Positions 38,301 to 47,757 of a DNA stretch of 64,000 nt are shown here, one piece after another. Numbering within the stretch: position 1 is the stretch's first letter; every line of letters begins with the position of its first letter. This DNA is from Pseudomonadota bacterium (lineage in GTDB: Bacteria > Pseudomonadota > Gammaproteobacteria > Burkholderiales > Rhodocyclaceae). The position numbers and the translations under genes were made by a program. The notes under the pieces were generated by a model that did not search any database, was not told the origin of the DNA, and was given only the letters and a program-made list of their open reading frames with translations. The stretch spans positions 1 to 64,000 of the forward strand of contig JAGTRS010000020.1 in assembly GCA_018262195.1 (NCBI GenBank), in the 5' to 3' direction.

Positions 38301-40959
38301 CAGCTTCCGGCTCAAGTGCCTGCGGAGCCTGCTCAAATTCTGGCGCTGCCACGAACTCGACGACTTCAGGCTGCTCCTCGGCAATCGTCGGTTCGGGTGC
38401 AACAAATTGCTCGACCTCAAACGCCCCGAGTTCGAGCTCCGGTTCCGGTTCCGGTTCCGGTTCCGGTTCCGAAAATTGGATCTGTTCAGTAACTTCCGGG
38501 GCAACCTCTACCGGTGCTACGGCGACGGGCGCTGGCTCCAGGCCACGCAGTCGACCGGCCAGCGCAACGAGAGCAGATGGATCAGGCGCTACGCCTTCGC
38601 CGGACTCAAGATATCGAACCCAAGTTGAGAACAAAGCGTGCTCGCTGTTGATCATCTGCATCAGTTCGGGCGTCGCCCACTGATCCTGCCGCAACCAGAT
38701 ATTCAGGGTCTGCTCAAGCTCCCAGGCGGCTTCACCAAGGTCGTTCAATCCAACCATGCGACCGCTACCCTTGAGGGTATGCGTGGAACGACGAATCGTC
38801 GTCAGCGCTTCCGCATTGTGCGGATCAGCAACGAGCAACTCAATCTGCTCGCTCATGGTTGCCAGGACTTCGTTAGCTTCCTCAAGGAAGATCGACAACA
38901 GTTCAGCGTCGATTGCTTCATGCGTCGATTCGGCCAGCTGCAGCGTTTCGGCCGAAGGCGCTGTCACCTCAGGCTGCTGAGGCATCAGGGCGGCCAGTGC
39001 GGCATCGACATTTTCACCTGCCAGGTCGCCGGTCTTCAAAGCCTCCAGCGCTGCCTTGGCGGATTCTCCCAGCTCGTGATTGGCGACGAGATCCGCATCC
39101 TGTTTCAGGGCCTGAAGATTATGCTTGAGCTCCTGCTGCAGGCGCTCATCTGCCGGCGCCTCTTTCAGCGCCGCAACCAGCGCGTGGGTGTCGCGTGCCT
39201 GCTGAGCGAGTTCAGCTTCGACACTCGACGCCGCCTCAGTTTCAAGGAAAGTGTCCTCGGTGTCCTCATCAATCGTCTGGCCACCCTGCATCTTGCTGAC
39301 GAATGCTTCGAAGTCGGTTTCCCCACTAGGCAATGCATCAACAAAAAAGCCGAGGATGGAAAGTTGCTGAGCAATCTTTTCGAAATCTTCCGGCGAATGG
39401 GTTGAACCCGGCTCGGCAAAGCGGTGAATTTGTTCCCCGCAATCCTTGACGCTAGCCATAGCCCCCATGTGGCCGAGCATGGCCAAGGCGCCGCCAATCT
39501 GTTTCAGCGGACCATCAAGTGGCGCCAGATCGTGTTCAGCCGAGGGATCCCTGAAAAATGCATCGAGTGATTGCTCTACTTGCGCCAGATTGTTCTGGAT
39601 TTCCCGCGCAACCTGACTGATCAGCAGCTTTTCCTGAGCCCGCCGGGTCATTTCGTCGAGCAGGGGCAGCGCTTCGTCGGTCGCCGGTCGGCCAGCAATA
39701 CATGCATAAAGCCGGGCAACCATCAGGTCGACCTGCTGGGCGAAATCTGTTCCCAGGCGCTTGAAACTCTCTTGGGCATTCTGCAAAAGAAGAATCGCCG
39801 TTGCCACTTCCATCGCCACCGTATCAGAGTAACGAGCGGGATCTTCGGTCAACCAGTTGGCAATTGCCCCCAGGCCCTGGCCAAGGCGTTTCAGGTCGGT
39901 ATGTGCGATTTCTTCAGTTATTGCTGCAACGCTCCGCGCCTGTTCGCCAAAGGCGGACAGGGTCGCCGGGCTACCTGATGCGCAGACCTTGTTCCAAAGC
40001 TCTTCAGTACTGCCCAGTACCTCGCGCAGACGCCGCAACACGGCATCCTGCGGTAGCGTGGCCGTTGCTGCAGCACTAGGAAGCTGGGATGGCAAACCGA
40101 AGGTCGACTGAACCTGTGTCACCACGTTGCTCAAGCCAGCCGGCGCCTGAGCAACGTGATAGAGCGCTTCGCGCATCAGGCGCTCGGCAAGACTGTTCGA
40201 GCCTTCGAGTAAACGACGAATCTGCAGGTCGATGCGCGCACTGACCTGGCGCACCGAACCATCGGCGCTGACCGCCGGATCCTTCAAGGCCTCGATAAAA
40301 GCCTGCGCAGTCCACCAGAACGAACGGGCAGCCGGCGTTTCCTGAGTGGCCTCGATCCCCGCCAGCGCATCGAGCATCATCTGGCGACCCGACTCTGCCT
40401 CTGCCGGTTTGGTCAGCCAGCAGAGCAAACCCTTCTGGTAACGCCCTCGCTCGGCTTTCAATAGCAGGCGTAACTCTTCCTGCCCCAAGTGCTTGGTCGC
40501 ACTGATCCGCTTTGGTGGGCGCAACGACAGATCAGGGAAAAACAGATCACTGGCCCGCGCCGTTGGCAGCCCGCGAACCTTTGCCAAAGCGAGGTAGACA
40601 GGCAGGAGGCGGAGCGGCTGATTCGGTTCACCAGCCATCAGCTCATCAAGGTAGAGGCGAATGCCAGCCAATGCCTGATGCACAGCAGCCACCGCCGCAT
40701 GATCTGACACCTGCCGGCCGTCCTCCATGGCCGACAGCAGAGCCTCCAGCGATTCGGTGACTTGCGTTATTCCATCCAGACCAACAATTGCCAATGCGCC
40801 ATGCACTTGATGAACATGGGTGCGGCAAAACTTGAGCTGCGCGTCGTCAGCACCTGAGACATGGAGGCCAAAGGCCTCCTCCGCTCGCTCCAGCGCCAGA
40901 TCAATCTCGCCCTTGACCCAAGTCAGGGGGCCCAAATCAAATTCAGTTGCCGCGTTCAT
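35365..40959 (-). CDS. pilL: Giant hybrid CheA of the pilus chemosensory system (PilL/ChpA type)
   Basis: A 1864-residue protein. N-terminal Hpt-like regions appear degenerate. Recognisable Hpt histidines are HTLKGSGRMVG (about 731), HTLGGIAATVG (about 990) and HTFKGSARMAG (about 1160). The kinase core follows with HMLRNAVTHGIEDRDH (about 1450) and GRGVGMDVVKTEV, then a CheW-like domain, and a C-terminal receiver with PDVILSDIEMPRMDGFD. A proline/glutamate stretch near residue 840 is encoded by a hexanucleotide repeat. It is the central kinase controlling type IV pilus extension/retraction through PilG and PilH. It follows pilJ by 22 bases and converges on phrB. Confidence 0.95.
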   Translation of the reverse strand: MNAATEFDLGPLTWVKGEIDLALERAEEAFGLHVSGADDAQLKFCRTHVHQVHGALAIVGLDGITQVTESLEALLSAMEDGRQVSDHAAVAAVHQALAGIRLYLDELMAGEPNQPLRLLPVYLALAKVRGLPTARASDLFFPDLSLRPPKRISATKHLGQEELRLLLKAERGRYQKGLLCWLTKPAEAESGRQMMLDALAGIEATQETPAARSFWWTAQAFIEALKDPAVSADGSVRQVSARIDLQIRRLLEGSNSLAERLMREALYHVAQAPAGLSNVVTQVQSTFGLPSQLPSAAATATLPQDAVLRRLREVLGSTEELWNKVCASGSPATLSAFGEQARSVAAITEEIAHTDLKRLGQGLGAIANWLTEDPARYSDTVAMEVATAILLLQNAQESFKRLGTDFAQQVDLMVARLYACIAGRPATDEALPLLDEMTRRAQEKLLISQVAREIQNNLAQVEQSLDAFFRDPSAEHDLAPLDGPLKQIGGALAMLGHMGAMASVKDCGEQIHRFAEPGSTHSPEDFEKIAQQLSILGFFVDALPSGETDFEAFVSKMQGGQTIDEDTEDTFLETEAASSVEAELAQQARDTHALVAALKEAPADERLQQELKHNLQALKQDADLVANHELGESAKAALEALKTGDLAGENVDAALAALMPQQPEVTAPSAETLQLAESTHEAIDAELLSIFLEEANEVLATMSEQIELLVADPHNAEALTTIRRSTHTLKGSGRMVGLNDLGEAAWELEQTLNIWLRQDQWATPELMQMINSEHALFSTWVRYLESGEGVAPDPSALVALAGRLRGLEPAPVAVAPVEVAPEVTEQIQFSEPEPEPEPEPELELGAFEVEQFVAPEPTIAEEQPEVVEFVAAPEFEQAPQALEPEAEAGFVEVEQFDAAELPVVEELPETIALVEFPEEESPEESPTLVTEPVLESSSVPSMVTASPTLYDIFRDEARGYLQTLVDSYAVLDANPSGPTTFEMTRAAHTLGGIAATVGLMPLHRLALALEHALLRRDGSAHPESIEGLETVRQSIITLEGMFDALAQQRAPDEQQQLISALDDIYHPAPVEESLPPASAEIIQLPGTQTAVAELEPEPAAVAQAPVLPLLTDEFDEQLLPIFLEEAVDLTRDLTMQLRAWRGDPAAGAAPKAIARLMHTFKGSARMAGAMNLGEVTHMLEARVEEAMRAGQATPAFIDEIEAGCDTLVQAVERLRAGPQEMAVEEVPAVAGETATPAVVQPLHVEAEAESDAGGQRATLRVRADLIDRLVNEAGELSIARTRIEGEMRSLKGSLLELTENVIRLRRQLREIEIQAESQIQAHVAHTPEGDADFDPLELDRFTRFQELTRFMAESVNDVATVQQNLLKNLDDANAAILAQSRLNRSLQQELMGVRMLPFSSQTERLYRIVRQTAKETGKRANLDIVGGQVDIDRSVLDKMLAPIEHMLRNAVTHGIEDRDHRLAAGKQEAGEIVVKIAQEGNEIILSMSDDGKGLDIARIRARAEAMGLLQPGQEADEATLYDFIFQPGFSTALELTQLAGRGVGMDVVKTEVAELGGRIEILSQAGQGTTFRLYLPLTLAVTQTLLIRAGSHLYAVPSTMIEQVMEMKEKALAAYREQGEVTWQGNRYPFQYLPHLLGDTQAVPELHRQYWVLLLRSGSQRVAILVDELKGNQEVVVKNIGVQLARVVGIAGATVLGDGRVVLILNPVALASRAPVVGTQAAVAAVPAAPEPVATAMETQPTVMVVDDSLTVRKITSRLLMREGYQVILAKDGVDALEQLIDVMPDVILSDIEMPRMDGFDLVRNIRAEERLRSVPIIMITSRTADKHRNYALEIGANHYLGKPYDEVELLSLVEGYTKARRAH
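38439..38471. repeat. Hexanucleotide tandem repeat (CCGGTT) in pilL
   Basis: About 5.5 perfect head-to-tail copies of CCGGTT. On the coding strand they encode Glu-Pro dipeptides (EPEPEPEPEP). Copy changes would keep the frame and alter linker length by two residues each. Confidence 0.95.
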
Positions 40960-40981
40960 AGTCTCTCGCGATCGATGTCCG

Positions 40982-43099
40982 TCAATCCACCTTGAAGCCA
41001 GCGACGGAACCCTTCAGTTCGGAAGCCAGTGCAGTCAGTTCGTCAACAGCCTCGGCAGTGCGCTGCGTACCAGCCGTCGTTTGCTCAGTCACGTGGAGAA
41101 TGTCCTGCATCAGACGAGCCACCTGCGTCGCAGAATCAGCCTGATTCTGCGTCGAACTCGAAATGTCCTGAATCAGGTCGGCAAGGTCGCGTGACACCTG
41201 ACCAATTTCGGACAGCGCCTGACCGGCCGCATCAGAAAGCTTCGCCCCTTCAACCACGCCTCGGGTCGACTGTTCCATAGCCGAAACAGCATCCTGGGTA
41301 TCGGTCTGAATTGTTTTCACAATCGCCGCGATCTGTTTCGTTGCTTCGGCAGAACGTTCAGCCAGTCGCTGCACTTCCTCGGCAACCACTGTAAAGCCTC
41401 GGCCTGCATCACCGGCAGAAGCCGCCTGAATGGCTGCGTTCAAGGCAAGAACGTTGGTTTGTTCAGTAATGTCAGAAATCAGTTCCACGATTTCACCGAT
41501 CTCCTGCGAGCTTTCGCCGAGTCGCTTGATCCGCTTCGAGGTTTCCTGAATCTGATTACGAATTTCATTCATGCCCTTGATGGAGTCCTGCACAGCCTGC
41601 GTACCCTTTTCAGCGGCTGTCAGCGATTGTCGGGCAACTTGGGCGGACTGCGTTGCACTGCCAGACACCTCGGTCATCGAACGTGCCATTTCCAGTGCTG
41701 ACTGACCGGCTTCCTGAATTTCAGTCGATTGCCGTTCAGCAGCATCAAGCAGTTGCGCCGAGTTCAAGCGGGCGATTTCTGTCGCTGCCGTCACACGGTT
41801 CGCCGCGTCGTTGATCCGGCCGACCAGCACTCGAAGTTCTTCAATGGTGTAGTTGATCGAGTCGGCAATGGCGCCCGTGATGTTCTCGCTCACTGTTGCA
41901 GTTACAGTCAAGTCACCGTCAGCCAGGTCACCCAGTTCATTCATCAGGCGCAGAATGGCGTCCTGATTATCGCGATTGGTCTGGTCAGCGGCATGTCGCT
42001 GCAGTTCGGCCGCTTCAGCGCGGCGTTCCGTATCGTTCAGGTAGATCTTGGCCAGAAGTGCCAGCGTCGCAATGGCAATGATCGTCAGCACAATCAGCAG
42101 CACGATGTAGAGCCCGCGTTCGGACAAGGCACTCTGGTAAGCCAGTGCCAGTTCGTCCGTCGCCTTCAGCAGATCCTCACTCTCGCGGAAAATGCGCGAA
42201 CCGGCCTGCTTGGAAAGAACCAGCGGCTGCATATTGCCGAGAATGCTGGCAATAGCGCCTTGATATTCCTTGAACGCGCCGTCCAACTCGTCCAGCTTGG
42301 CGCGAGTGTCCGCATCGGCACCGCCCTTGGTCAAGCCACCGAGAATGTCACGGAAGGCATTGGTGTCCTTGCCGAGCAGGAAGGCCACTTCAGGGTTGAT
42401 TTCATTACCAACGAGCAGCGCAGAGGCATTCTTGGCAATCCGCTGCGTCAGCATGACCAACTGGTTGGCAGCAGCAATTTCGCGCGAAGCCGCTCCGGAT
42501 TGCAATTTCAGCGTAGCGATCTGCTCGGTCAATTCGAGCATGGTGGCATTGTTGTTGTCGATCAGCGCGACGCTCTTACCCAACGCAACGAGATTCTTTT
42601 CCTGGCCAATCACGGTTTCCGAGTCTTTGTCAGTCGCAACCCAGCGCTGAGCAAGTGTATCCAGCTGCGGACGAACATCACTCGGCGAAGAAGGAACGCT
42701 GACGTTACCGATTTCACCGCCATTGGTCAGTTGATCGAGGAGCTTGCCGAAGGTATCGCGTGATTCCTTCAACTGACTAAAGGCGACAGCATTACCCTGA
42801 AGCGCCAGCGACGAAGCCTTGGCCAGTCGCTGGGAGAGCATGCGCATTTCGCCCGATGCTGCAATGTAGGCAGTATTGTGCGTCGATTCCCGATTGTCAT
42901 GAAAGACCAAGGCTGCAATCAGGAGCAGCAGGGCAACGAAAATTCCACCCAGCGTTTTCATCTGCTGAATGACTGGTTGCTCGGCCAAGAATGCCGGCAA
43001 TGCCATCTTAGATGGCATTGCATCTGCAGAAACAGTCATGGGAGCAGCCCCACCTCTCCCTGCATTACCAATTTTCGGAAACTTGAAGCTGAAAGCCAT
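40982..43099 (-). CDS. pilJ: Methyl-accepting chemotaxis protein PilJ
   Basis: A 705-residue receptor. A short cytoplasmic N-terminus is followed by TM1 ([16 protein letters not shown], about 52-68), a periplasmic domain containing two PilJ/type-IV-pili sensor modules ([20 protein letters not shown] and [19 protein letters not shown]), TM2 ([25 protein letters not shown], about 325-350), a HAMP region and a signalling domain with the tip [24 protein letters not shown]. It feeds the PilL kinase via PilI. No CheR or CheB homologue is present in the cluster. Confidence 0.95.
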   Translation of the reverse strand: MAFSFKFPKIGNAGRGGAAPMTVSADAMPSKMALPAFLAEQPVIQQMKTLGGIFVALLLLIAALVFHDNRESTHNTAYIAASGEMRMLSQRLAKASSLALQGNAVAFSQLKESRDTFGKLLDQLTNGGEIGNVSVPSSPSDVRPQLDTLAQRWVATDKDSETVIGQEKNLVALGKSVALIDNNNATMLELTEQIATLKLQSGAASREIAAANQLVMLTQRIAKNASALLVGNEINPEVAFLLGKDTNAFRDILGGLTKGGADADTRAKLDELDGAFKEYQGAIASILGNMQPLVLSKQAGSRIFRESEDLLKATDELALAYQSALSERGLYIVLLIVLTIIAIATLALLAKIYLNDTERRAEAAELQRHAADQTNRDNQDAILRLMNELGDLADGDLTVTATVSENITGAIADSINYTIEELRVLVGRINDAANRVTAATEIARLNSAQLLDAAERQSTEIQEAGQSALEMARSMTEVSGSATQSAQVARQSLTAAEKGTQAVQDSIKGMNEIRNQIQETSKRIKRLGESSQEIGEIVELISDITEQTNVLALNAAIQAASAGDAGRGFTVVAEEVQRLAERSAEATKQIAAIVKTIQTDTQDAVSAMEQSTRGVVEGAKLSDAAGQALSEIGQVSRDLADLIQDISSSTQNQADSATQVARLMQDILHVTEQTTAGTQRTAEAVDELTALASELKGSVAGFKVD
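42998..43020. repeat. Perfect 10-bp inverted repeat inside pilJ
   Basis: CAATGCCATC-TTA-GATGGCATTG, within the first 35 codons of pilJ (encoding AMPSKMAL). It would form a stable hairpin near the 5' end of the pilJ mRNA. Confidence 0.8.
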
Positions 43100-43137
43100 G
43101 GAAATCCTCCACTGGGGCTAGGGGCTAACGCCCTCTG

Positions 43138-43650
43138 TCAAACCCCGATATTCATGAAATCCTGATCGGCGAGCAATTCGCGAACCGACAGTTTGTGCCA
43201 GATTTTTCCGTGCGTATCGGCAAAACGCTGCGCCCCCCAGGCAGGCATGGATGCATCAGCCGACTCAGGTGTGAAATCTTCAGGATTCTTCAAACCCAGC
43301 ATCCGCGACACCAACAGCGCCGCATTGATACCGTAACGCGCCCCAATCAACAGCAATCGTGCATTGGAATTCTGAACGATCGGCGGACCACCCCGAAACA
43401 ACGAAAAATCACTGACCGCATGCAGATTGCCGCGGATATTCGATATCCCGACGAACCAGGGACGGGTAAGCGGAACCGGCGCCATCTGGGAGGCCTGAAC
43501 GATCTCTCCACCATCGGAAAGGTCAACCAGCCAAGCCTCACCACCCGCTTCCACCCCAAGCCAGGATGCCGAACCTTTGCCACGAGCCGCTTGGCTCAGA
43601 CGAGACGCAAGGTACTCCTGGAAATCGCGAAGACTGGTTTTCCGGGCCAT
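43138..43650 (-). CDS. pilI: CheW-like adaptor PilI
   Basis: A 170-residue CheW-domain protein (SWLGVEAGGEAWLVDLSDGGEIV, PWFVGISNIRGNLHAVSDFSLF). CheW adaptors link the receptor (PilJ) to the kinase (PilL). It lies between pilH (five bases upstream) and pilJ (38 bases downstream), as in the Pseudomonas pilGHIJ cluster. Confidence 0.93.
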   Translation of the reverse strand: MARKTSLRDFQEYLASRLSQAARGKGSASWLGVEAGGEAWLVDLSDGGEIVQASQMAPVPLTRPWFVGISNIRGNLHAVSDFSLFRGGPPIVQNSNARLLLIGARYGINAALLVSRMLGLKNPEDFTPESADASMPAWGAQRFADTHGKIWHKLSVRELLADQDFMNIGV

Positions 43651-43654
43651 TTGG

Positions 43655-44020
43655 CTATGGCAGCGCGGCGATACGTTGCAATAGCTCTTCCGGATTCAAG
43701 GGCTTGACCAGATAGTCAATGGCTCCTTGACGCAAACCCCAGATCTTGTCGGTCTCTTGGCCTTTGGAGGTGCAGACGATGATTGGAATGCCCTTTGTTT
43801 CTTCATCCCGGGTCAGCGTACGTGTGGCCTGATAACCGTTCAGCCCAGGCATCACGACATCCATCAGGATCAGGTCAGGCTTGCTGGCCTTGGCCTTGGC
43901 AATACCTTCTTCTCCTGTTTCAGCGGTGGAAACCTGATAGCCAGCCTTGGTAAGAACATCGACCGTAAAAAACCGTTCGGTAGGTGAATCATCAACGACG
44001 AGAATATTCTTGATGGGCAT
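43655..44020 (-). CDS. pilH: Response regulator PilH
   Basis: A 121-residue single-domain CheY-like receiver: ILVVDDSPTERFFTVDVL (acidic pocket), the phospho-aspartate in DLILMDVVMPGLNGYQ, the conserved threonine/serine in IIVCTSKGQETD and lysine in YLVKPLNPEEL. PilH-type regulators modulate pilus retraction and act as a phosphate sink. It follows pilG by 14 bases. Confidence 0.94.
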   Translation of the reverse strand: MPIKNILVVDDSPTERFFTVDVLTKAGYQVSTAETGEEGIAKAKASKPDLILMDVVMPGLNGYQATRTLTRDEETKGIPIIVCTSKGQETDKIWGLRQGAIDYLVKPLNPEELLQRIAALP

Positions 44021-44034
44021 TTTTTCTTCCTGGA

Positions 44035-44445
44035 CTACGAATTGGATTCAGTTTCAGACGGCAACGCAAAGGCGGCTACCGTTTGCAGCAGACTATCTTT
44101 GGTAAATGGCTTGGTCAGGTACTGATCTGAGCCGACCATGCGGCCCCGCGCCCGATCGAACAGGCCATCCTTGGAGGAAAGCATGATCACGGGTGTTGCC
44201 TTGAACCGGGGATTTTTCTTGATCAGGGAACAGGTCTGGTAACCGTCGAGCCGCGGCATCATGATGTCGCAGAAGATCACACTTGGCTGGTGATCGGCAA
44301 TCTTGGCCAGCGCGTCAAATCCATCTTCAGCCAAGACGACCTGACACCCGGCCTGCACGAGAAATATCTCTGCACTGCGCCGTATCGTGTTGCTGTCGTC
44401 AATGACCATAACCCTGACACCACGCAGTCTGGATAAATCAGTCAA
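44035..44445 (-). CDS. pilG: Response regulator PilG
   Basis: A 136-residue single-domain receiver: VRVMVIDDSNTIRRSAEIFL, the phospho-aspartate in PSVIFCDIMMPRLDGYQ, the switch serine in VIMLSSKDGLFD and lysine in YLTKPFTKDSL. PilG transmits the PilL signal toward pilus extension. It is the first gene of the pilGHIJ-pilL run and is divergent from thiD across 192 bases. Confidence 0.94.
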   Translation of the reverse strand: MTDLSRLRGVRVMVIDDSNTIRRSAEIFLVQAGCQVVLAEDGFDALAKIADHQPSVIFCDIMMPRLDGYQTCSLIKKNPRFKATPVIMLSSKDGLFDRARGRMVGSDQYLTKPFTKDSLLQTVAAFALPSETESNS

Positions 44446-44580
44446 TTTCCCTGTCCCCTCGGCCTCTGACGAGGCACTATCACTATCAGCACATCATACT
44501 ACGGAACTATTCCAGCAAATCAATAGCGGAAACGGTGTGTCAGCATCCTGATGATGGCTTCGGCAACTACCAGATTCGGA

Positions 44581-44586
44581 TAAAAT
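44581..44586 (+). promoter_or_regulatory. Possible -10 element for thiD
   Basis: TAAAAT lies 52 bases before the thiD ATG, with only a weak -35 (TTCGGC, 16 bases upstream). The 192-base pilG-thiD gap shows no TPP riboswitch consensus. Confidence 0.35.
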
Positions 44587-44637
44587 CGCTTCCATCTTAC
44601 CCAATTCCCTTCGCGACCGCCAAGGGCGCGAATATCA

Positions 44638-45513
44638 ATGACTGTCAGCCCCACCCCCCCCCCCAGCCCGCCGCTGGTTCTTGTCTTTGCAGCCAGTGAT
44701 CCGTCATCCGGCGCCGGCATCCAGGCTGATCTGCTAACGCTGGCCAGCCTGGGTTGCCACCCACTGACTGCCCTGACTGCGGTCACCGTGCAGGATACCG
44801 TTGGTGTACAGAGCCTTCATCCGCTGACAGCCGAGCTGGTTGAGCAGCAGGCGAGAACCATCCTTGAAGACATGCCGGTTGTCGCCTTCAAGATTGGCCT
44901 GCTCGGCAGCGTCGAAAACGTACTGGCGGTGGCCGAAATTGTTTCCGACTACCCGGAAATCCCGCTGATTCTCGATCCGGTGCTTGCATCCGGACGTGGC
45001 GACGACCTGTCGAGCGAAGAGATCATTTCCGCGATCCGTGAAATGCTGCTTCCCCAGACCACGCTACTCACGCCAAATGCACCGGAAGCCAGGCGACTGG
45101 CCGAAAGCGACGAAGACGATAGCGAGCCCTCGATCGACATCTGCGCCCAGCGCCTGATCGAGATGGGCGCCCAGTATGTGCTGATCACCGGAACCCACGA
45201 AAACACGCCGCAGGTCATCAACACGCTCTACGGCCCGGATGGTGTCGTCCGTCGCGACGAGTGGGAACGCCTGCCCGGCAGCTATCACGGATCTGGATGC
45301 ACCCTGGCCTCGGCCATCGCTGGCTGCATCGCCGGCGGAGCGAGCGTCGAGGATGCCGTGCGTGATGCACAGGATTACACCTGGCAAACACTTAAAAATG
45401 GTTTTCGCGCCGGTATGGGCCAGTACATTCCGGACCGTTTCTTCTGGGCACGCGGCACAGACGACGCTGCCGAAGAAAATACGCCAGAAAAAGCTGCCAA
45501 TGGCAAAGAATAA
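44638..45513 (+). CDS. thiD: Hydroxymethylpyrimidine/phosphomethylpyrimidine kinase ThiD
   Basis: A 291-residue ribokinase-fold enzyme that phosphorylates HMP and HMP-P for thiamine synthesis. It shows [41 protein letters not shown] and the anion-hole/catalytic [14 protein letters not shown]. The N-terminal [12 protein letters not shown] is encoded by a C11 homopolymer (44654-44664), and no alternative ATG, GTG or TTG lies in frame between that tract and the conserved core. The 3' end overlaps thiE by 14 bases. Confidence 0.95.
   Translation: MTVSPTPPPSPPLVLVFAASDPSSGAGIQADLLTLASLGCHPLTALTAVTVQDTVGVQSLHPLTAELVEQQARTILEDMPVVAFKIGLLGSVENVLAVAEIVSDYPEIPLILDPVLASGRGDDLSSEEIISAIREMLLPQTTLLTPNAPEARRLAESDEDDSEPSIDICAQRLIEMGAQYVLITGTHENTPQVINTLYGPDGVVRRDEWERLPGSYHGSGCTLASAIAGCIAGGASVEDAVRDAQDYTWQTLKNGFRAGMGQYIPDRFFWARGTDDAAEENTPEKAANGKE
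44654..44664. repeat. C11 homopolymer in the start of thiD
   Basis: Eleven consecutive C residues beginning 16 bases into the thiD coding frame. Gain or loss of one base would frameshift the gene. Confidence 0.9.
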
Positions 45514-46135
45514 ACTACGTGGCCTCTATGCCATCACGCCTGATCTCGCCGACGGCGCCCGCTTGCTCGCCGATGTCGAAGCTGCGCTGGCCGGAGGCTG
45601 CCGCATCGTGCAATACCGCGACAAACTAAGCGCTATGCCCGAACAGGTCGCCCGCGCCCGGGCGCTGCGCGAACTGACCCGCCGTTTTGCAGCAACCCTG
45701 TTGATCAACGACGATCTGGCACTGGCTGCACTGGTCCGGGCTGATGGCGTGCACCTCGGCAAGGATGACGGCAATCTGGTGGCCGCCCGCGCCATTCTCG
45801 GCCCGGACAAGATTCTCGGCGCCTCGTGCTACGCCGACTTTTCCGCTGCCGAGACTGCCAGCCGGACTGGCGCCGATTACGTGGCCTTTGGCGCAGTCTA
45901 TCCATCACCAACCAAGCCCGACGCAGCGAAGGCAACGCCCGATCTGTTTGCTCGAGCCCAGGCCGAATTGGCGGCTGGAACCTGCGCCATCGGCGGAATC
46001 ACACTGGACAACGCCCCACCTTTGATCGTCGCCGGCGCCGATCTGCTCGCCGTCATTACCGATTTGTTCAGCGCCCCCGACATCACGGTGCGCGCTGCCG
46101 CCTACCAACGTCTTTTCGAGGAAGCCCACCTATGA
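45500..46135 (+). CDS. thiE: Thiamine-phosphate synthase ThiE
   Basis: The ATG at 45500 ([16 protein letters not shown]) is chosen; the track start at 45239 lies inside thiD in another frame. The 211-residue TIM barrel couples HMP-PP and thiazole phosphate: [63 protein letters not shown] and IGGITLDN. It overlaps thiD by 14 bases and hemL by four (ATGA). Confidence 0.96.
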   Translation: MAKNKLRGLYAITPDLADGARLLADVEAALAGGCRIVQYRDKLSAMPEQVARARALRELTRRFAATLLINDDLALAALVRADGVHLGKDDGNLVAARAILGPDKILGASCYADFSAAETASRTGADYVAFGAVYPSPTKPDAAKATPDLFARAQAELAAGTCAIGGITLDNAPPLIVAGADLLAVITDLFSAPDITVRAAAYQRLFEEAHL

Positions 46136-47415
46136 CCTCTCGCAACCAGCAACTGTTTGAACGCGCCCAGCGCCACATTCCCGGCGGCGTCAATTCACCG
46201 GTGCGAGCCTTCCGGTCGGTCGGCGGCACGCCCTGTTTCTTCCAGAAGGGCGTCGGTCCCAAGGTGCAGGATGCAGACGGCAAGTGGTACACCGACTATG
46301 TTGGCTCATGGGGTCCGATGATCCTCGGCCACGCCCATCCTGAAGTCATCGCCGCCGTCCAAGCTGCGGTCGTCGATGGCCTTTCCTTCGGCGCACCGAC
46401 CGAGAAGGAAGTCGACATCGCCGACCTGCTCTGCGAACTGGTACCGTCAATGGACATGGTGCGCCTGGTTTCCTCCGGCACCGAAGCGACGATGAGCGCC
46501 ATCCGTCTGGCCCGTGGTTATACCGGCCGCGACATACTGATCAAGTTCGAAGGCTGCTATCACGGCCACTCCGATGGCCTGCTGGTGAAGGCGGGTTCGG
46601 GCCTGCTGACCTTCGGCAACCCCTCTTCCAGCGGCGTACCGGCGGGCGTTGCCGAGAACACCATGGTGCTGACCTACAACGACCCGCAGGAACTGGCTGA
46701 CGCTTTCGCCAAACATGGCGACAAGATCGCCGCAGTGATCGTCGAACCAGTCGTTGGTAACATGAACCTGATCGCCCCCACACCGGAATTCCTCAAAGCC
46801 ATGCGCGAGCTGTGCACGAAAAACGGTTCGGTGCTGATTTTCGATGAAGTAATGACCGGCTTCCGCGTCGGCCTGAAAAGCGCGCAGGGCCTGTTCGGCA
46901 TCACACCAGACCTGTCCACCTTCGGCAAGGTGGTCGGCGGCGGCATGCCGCTCGGCGCCTTTGGCGGCAAGCGCGAAATCATGGAACAGATCGCCCCGCT
47001 CGGCCCGGTCTATCAGGCTGGTACGCTGTCCGGCAACCCGATCGCCACGGCCGCTGGCCTGGCCACTTTAAAGCTCATTCAGGCGCCCGGTTTTTACGAA
47101 AACCTGACCGCCAAGACCAAGGCCCTGTGCGATGGTCTGGTCACCGCCGCGAAAAAGCATGGCGTCGCCTTCTCCGCCCAGAACATTGGCGGCATGTTCG
47201 GTCTCTACTTCGCCGAAAATTGCCCGGGCACCTACGACGAAGTGCTGGCCTGCGACAAGGAAGCCTTCAACCGTTTCTTCCACGCCATGCTCGACGCTGG
47301 CCACTACTTTGCACCGTCGGCCTTCGAGGCCGGCTTTGTGTCAGCCGCCCACTCAGATGCCGACATCGCCGGCACCATCGCGGCGGCTGATGCGTATTTC
47401 GCCACTCTGAAATAA
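46132..47415 (+). CDS. hemL: Glutamate-1-semialdehyde 2,1-aminomutase
   Basis: The ATG at 46132 overlaps the thiE stop, giving 427 residues; the track frame from 45826 is an artefact through thiE. This PLP enzyme makes 5-aminolevulinate in the C5 haem pathway. It shows [68 protein letters not shown] and the PLP lysine in [17 protein letters not shown]. Use of the C5 pathway agrees with cytochrome-rich proteobacterial metabolism. Confidence 0.97.
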   Translation: MTSRNQQLFERAQRHIPGGVNSPVRAFRSVGGTPCFFQKGVGPKVQDADGKWYTDYVGSWGPMILGHAHPEVIAAVQAAVVDGLSFGAPTEKEVDIADLLCELVPSMDMVRLVSSGTEATMSAIRLARGYTGRDILIKFEGCYHGHSDGLLVKAGSGLLTFGNPSSSGVPAGVAENTMVLTYNDPQELADAFAKHGDKIAAVIVEPVVGNMNLIAPTPEFLKAMRELCTKNGSVLIFDEVMTGFRVGLKSAQGLFGITPDLSTFGKVVGGGMPLGAFGGKREIMEQIAPLGPVYQAGTLSGNPIATAAGLATLKLIQAPGFYENLTAKTKALCDGLVTAAKKHGVAFSAQNIGGMFGLYFAENCPGTYDEVLACDKEAFNRFFHAMLDAGHYFAPSAFEAGFVSAAHSDADIAGTIAAADAYFATLK

Positions 47416-47754
47416 GTGAGCACCGGTTTCGCCTGGCTGGTCCTGTTCGTCGCCGGTCTCTGTGAGATCGGCTGGGCTGTCGGCATGAAATATACCGATG
47501 GCTTCAGCCGCCTTTGGCCGAGCATCTGGACGGTAATCGGCATGGCCGCCAGCGTCATCCTGCTCGGCTGGTCGCTCAAGACCCTGCCACTGGGTACTGC
47601 CTACGCCGTGTGGACGGGCATAGGCGCCGTAGGAACGGCGATTCTCGGCATCTACCTTTTTGACGAATCGCGTGAGGTGCTGCGCTTTGTCTGCATCGGC
47701 CTGATCGTCGCAGGCATTGTTGGATTGAAGCTGGTGACGCCCGACACACCCTGA
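47416..47754 (+). CDS. sugE: SMR-family transporter, SugE/Gdx type (guanidinium exporter)
   Basis: A 112-residue four-helix small multidrug resistance protein starting with GTG directly after the hemL stop. It shows the membrane-embedded glutamate in [21 protein letters not shown], and [21 protein letters not shown]. The W[10 protein letters not shown] pattern fits the SugE/Gdx subgroup that exports guanidinium rather than the EmrE multidrug subgroup. No guanidine riboswitch precedes it, as there is no untranslated space after hemL. It is convergent with mgtE. Confidence 0.88.
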   Translation: MSTGFAWLVLFVAGLCEIGWAVGMKYTDGFSRLWPSIWTVIGMAASVILLGWSLKTLPLGTAYAVWTGIGAVGTAILGIYLFDESREVLRFVCIGLIVAGIVGLKLVTPDTP

Positions 47755-47757
47755 TCT

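Noticed and set aside
44446-44637. TPP riboswitch before thiD
   Set aside because: The gap does not contain the conserved CTGAGA and CCTGATC-type thi-box blocks. None was seen before thiS either.
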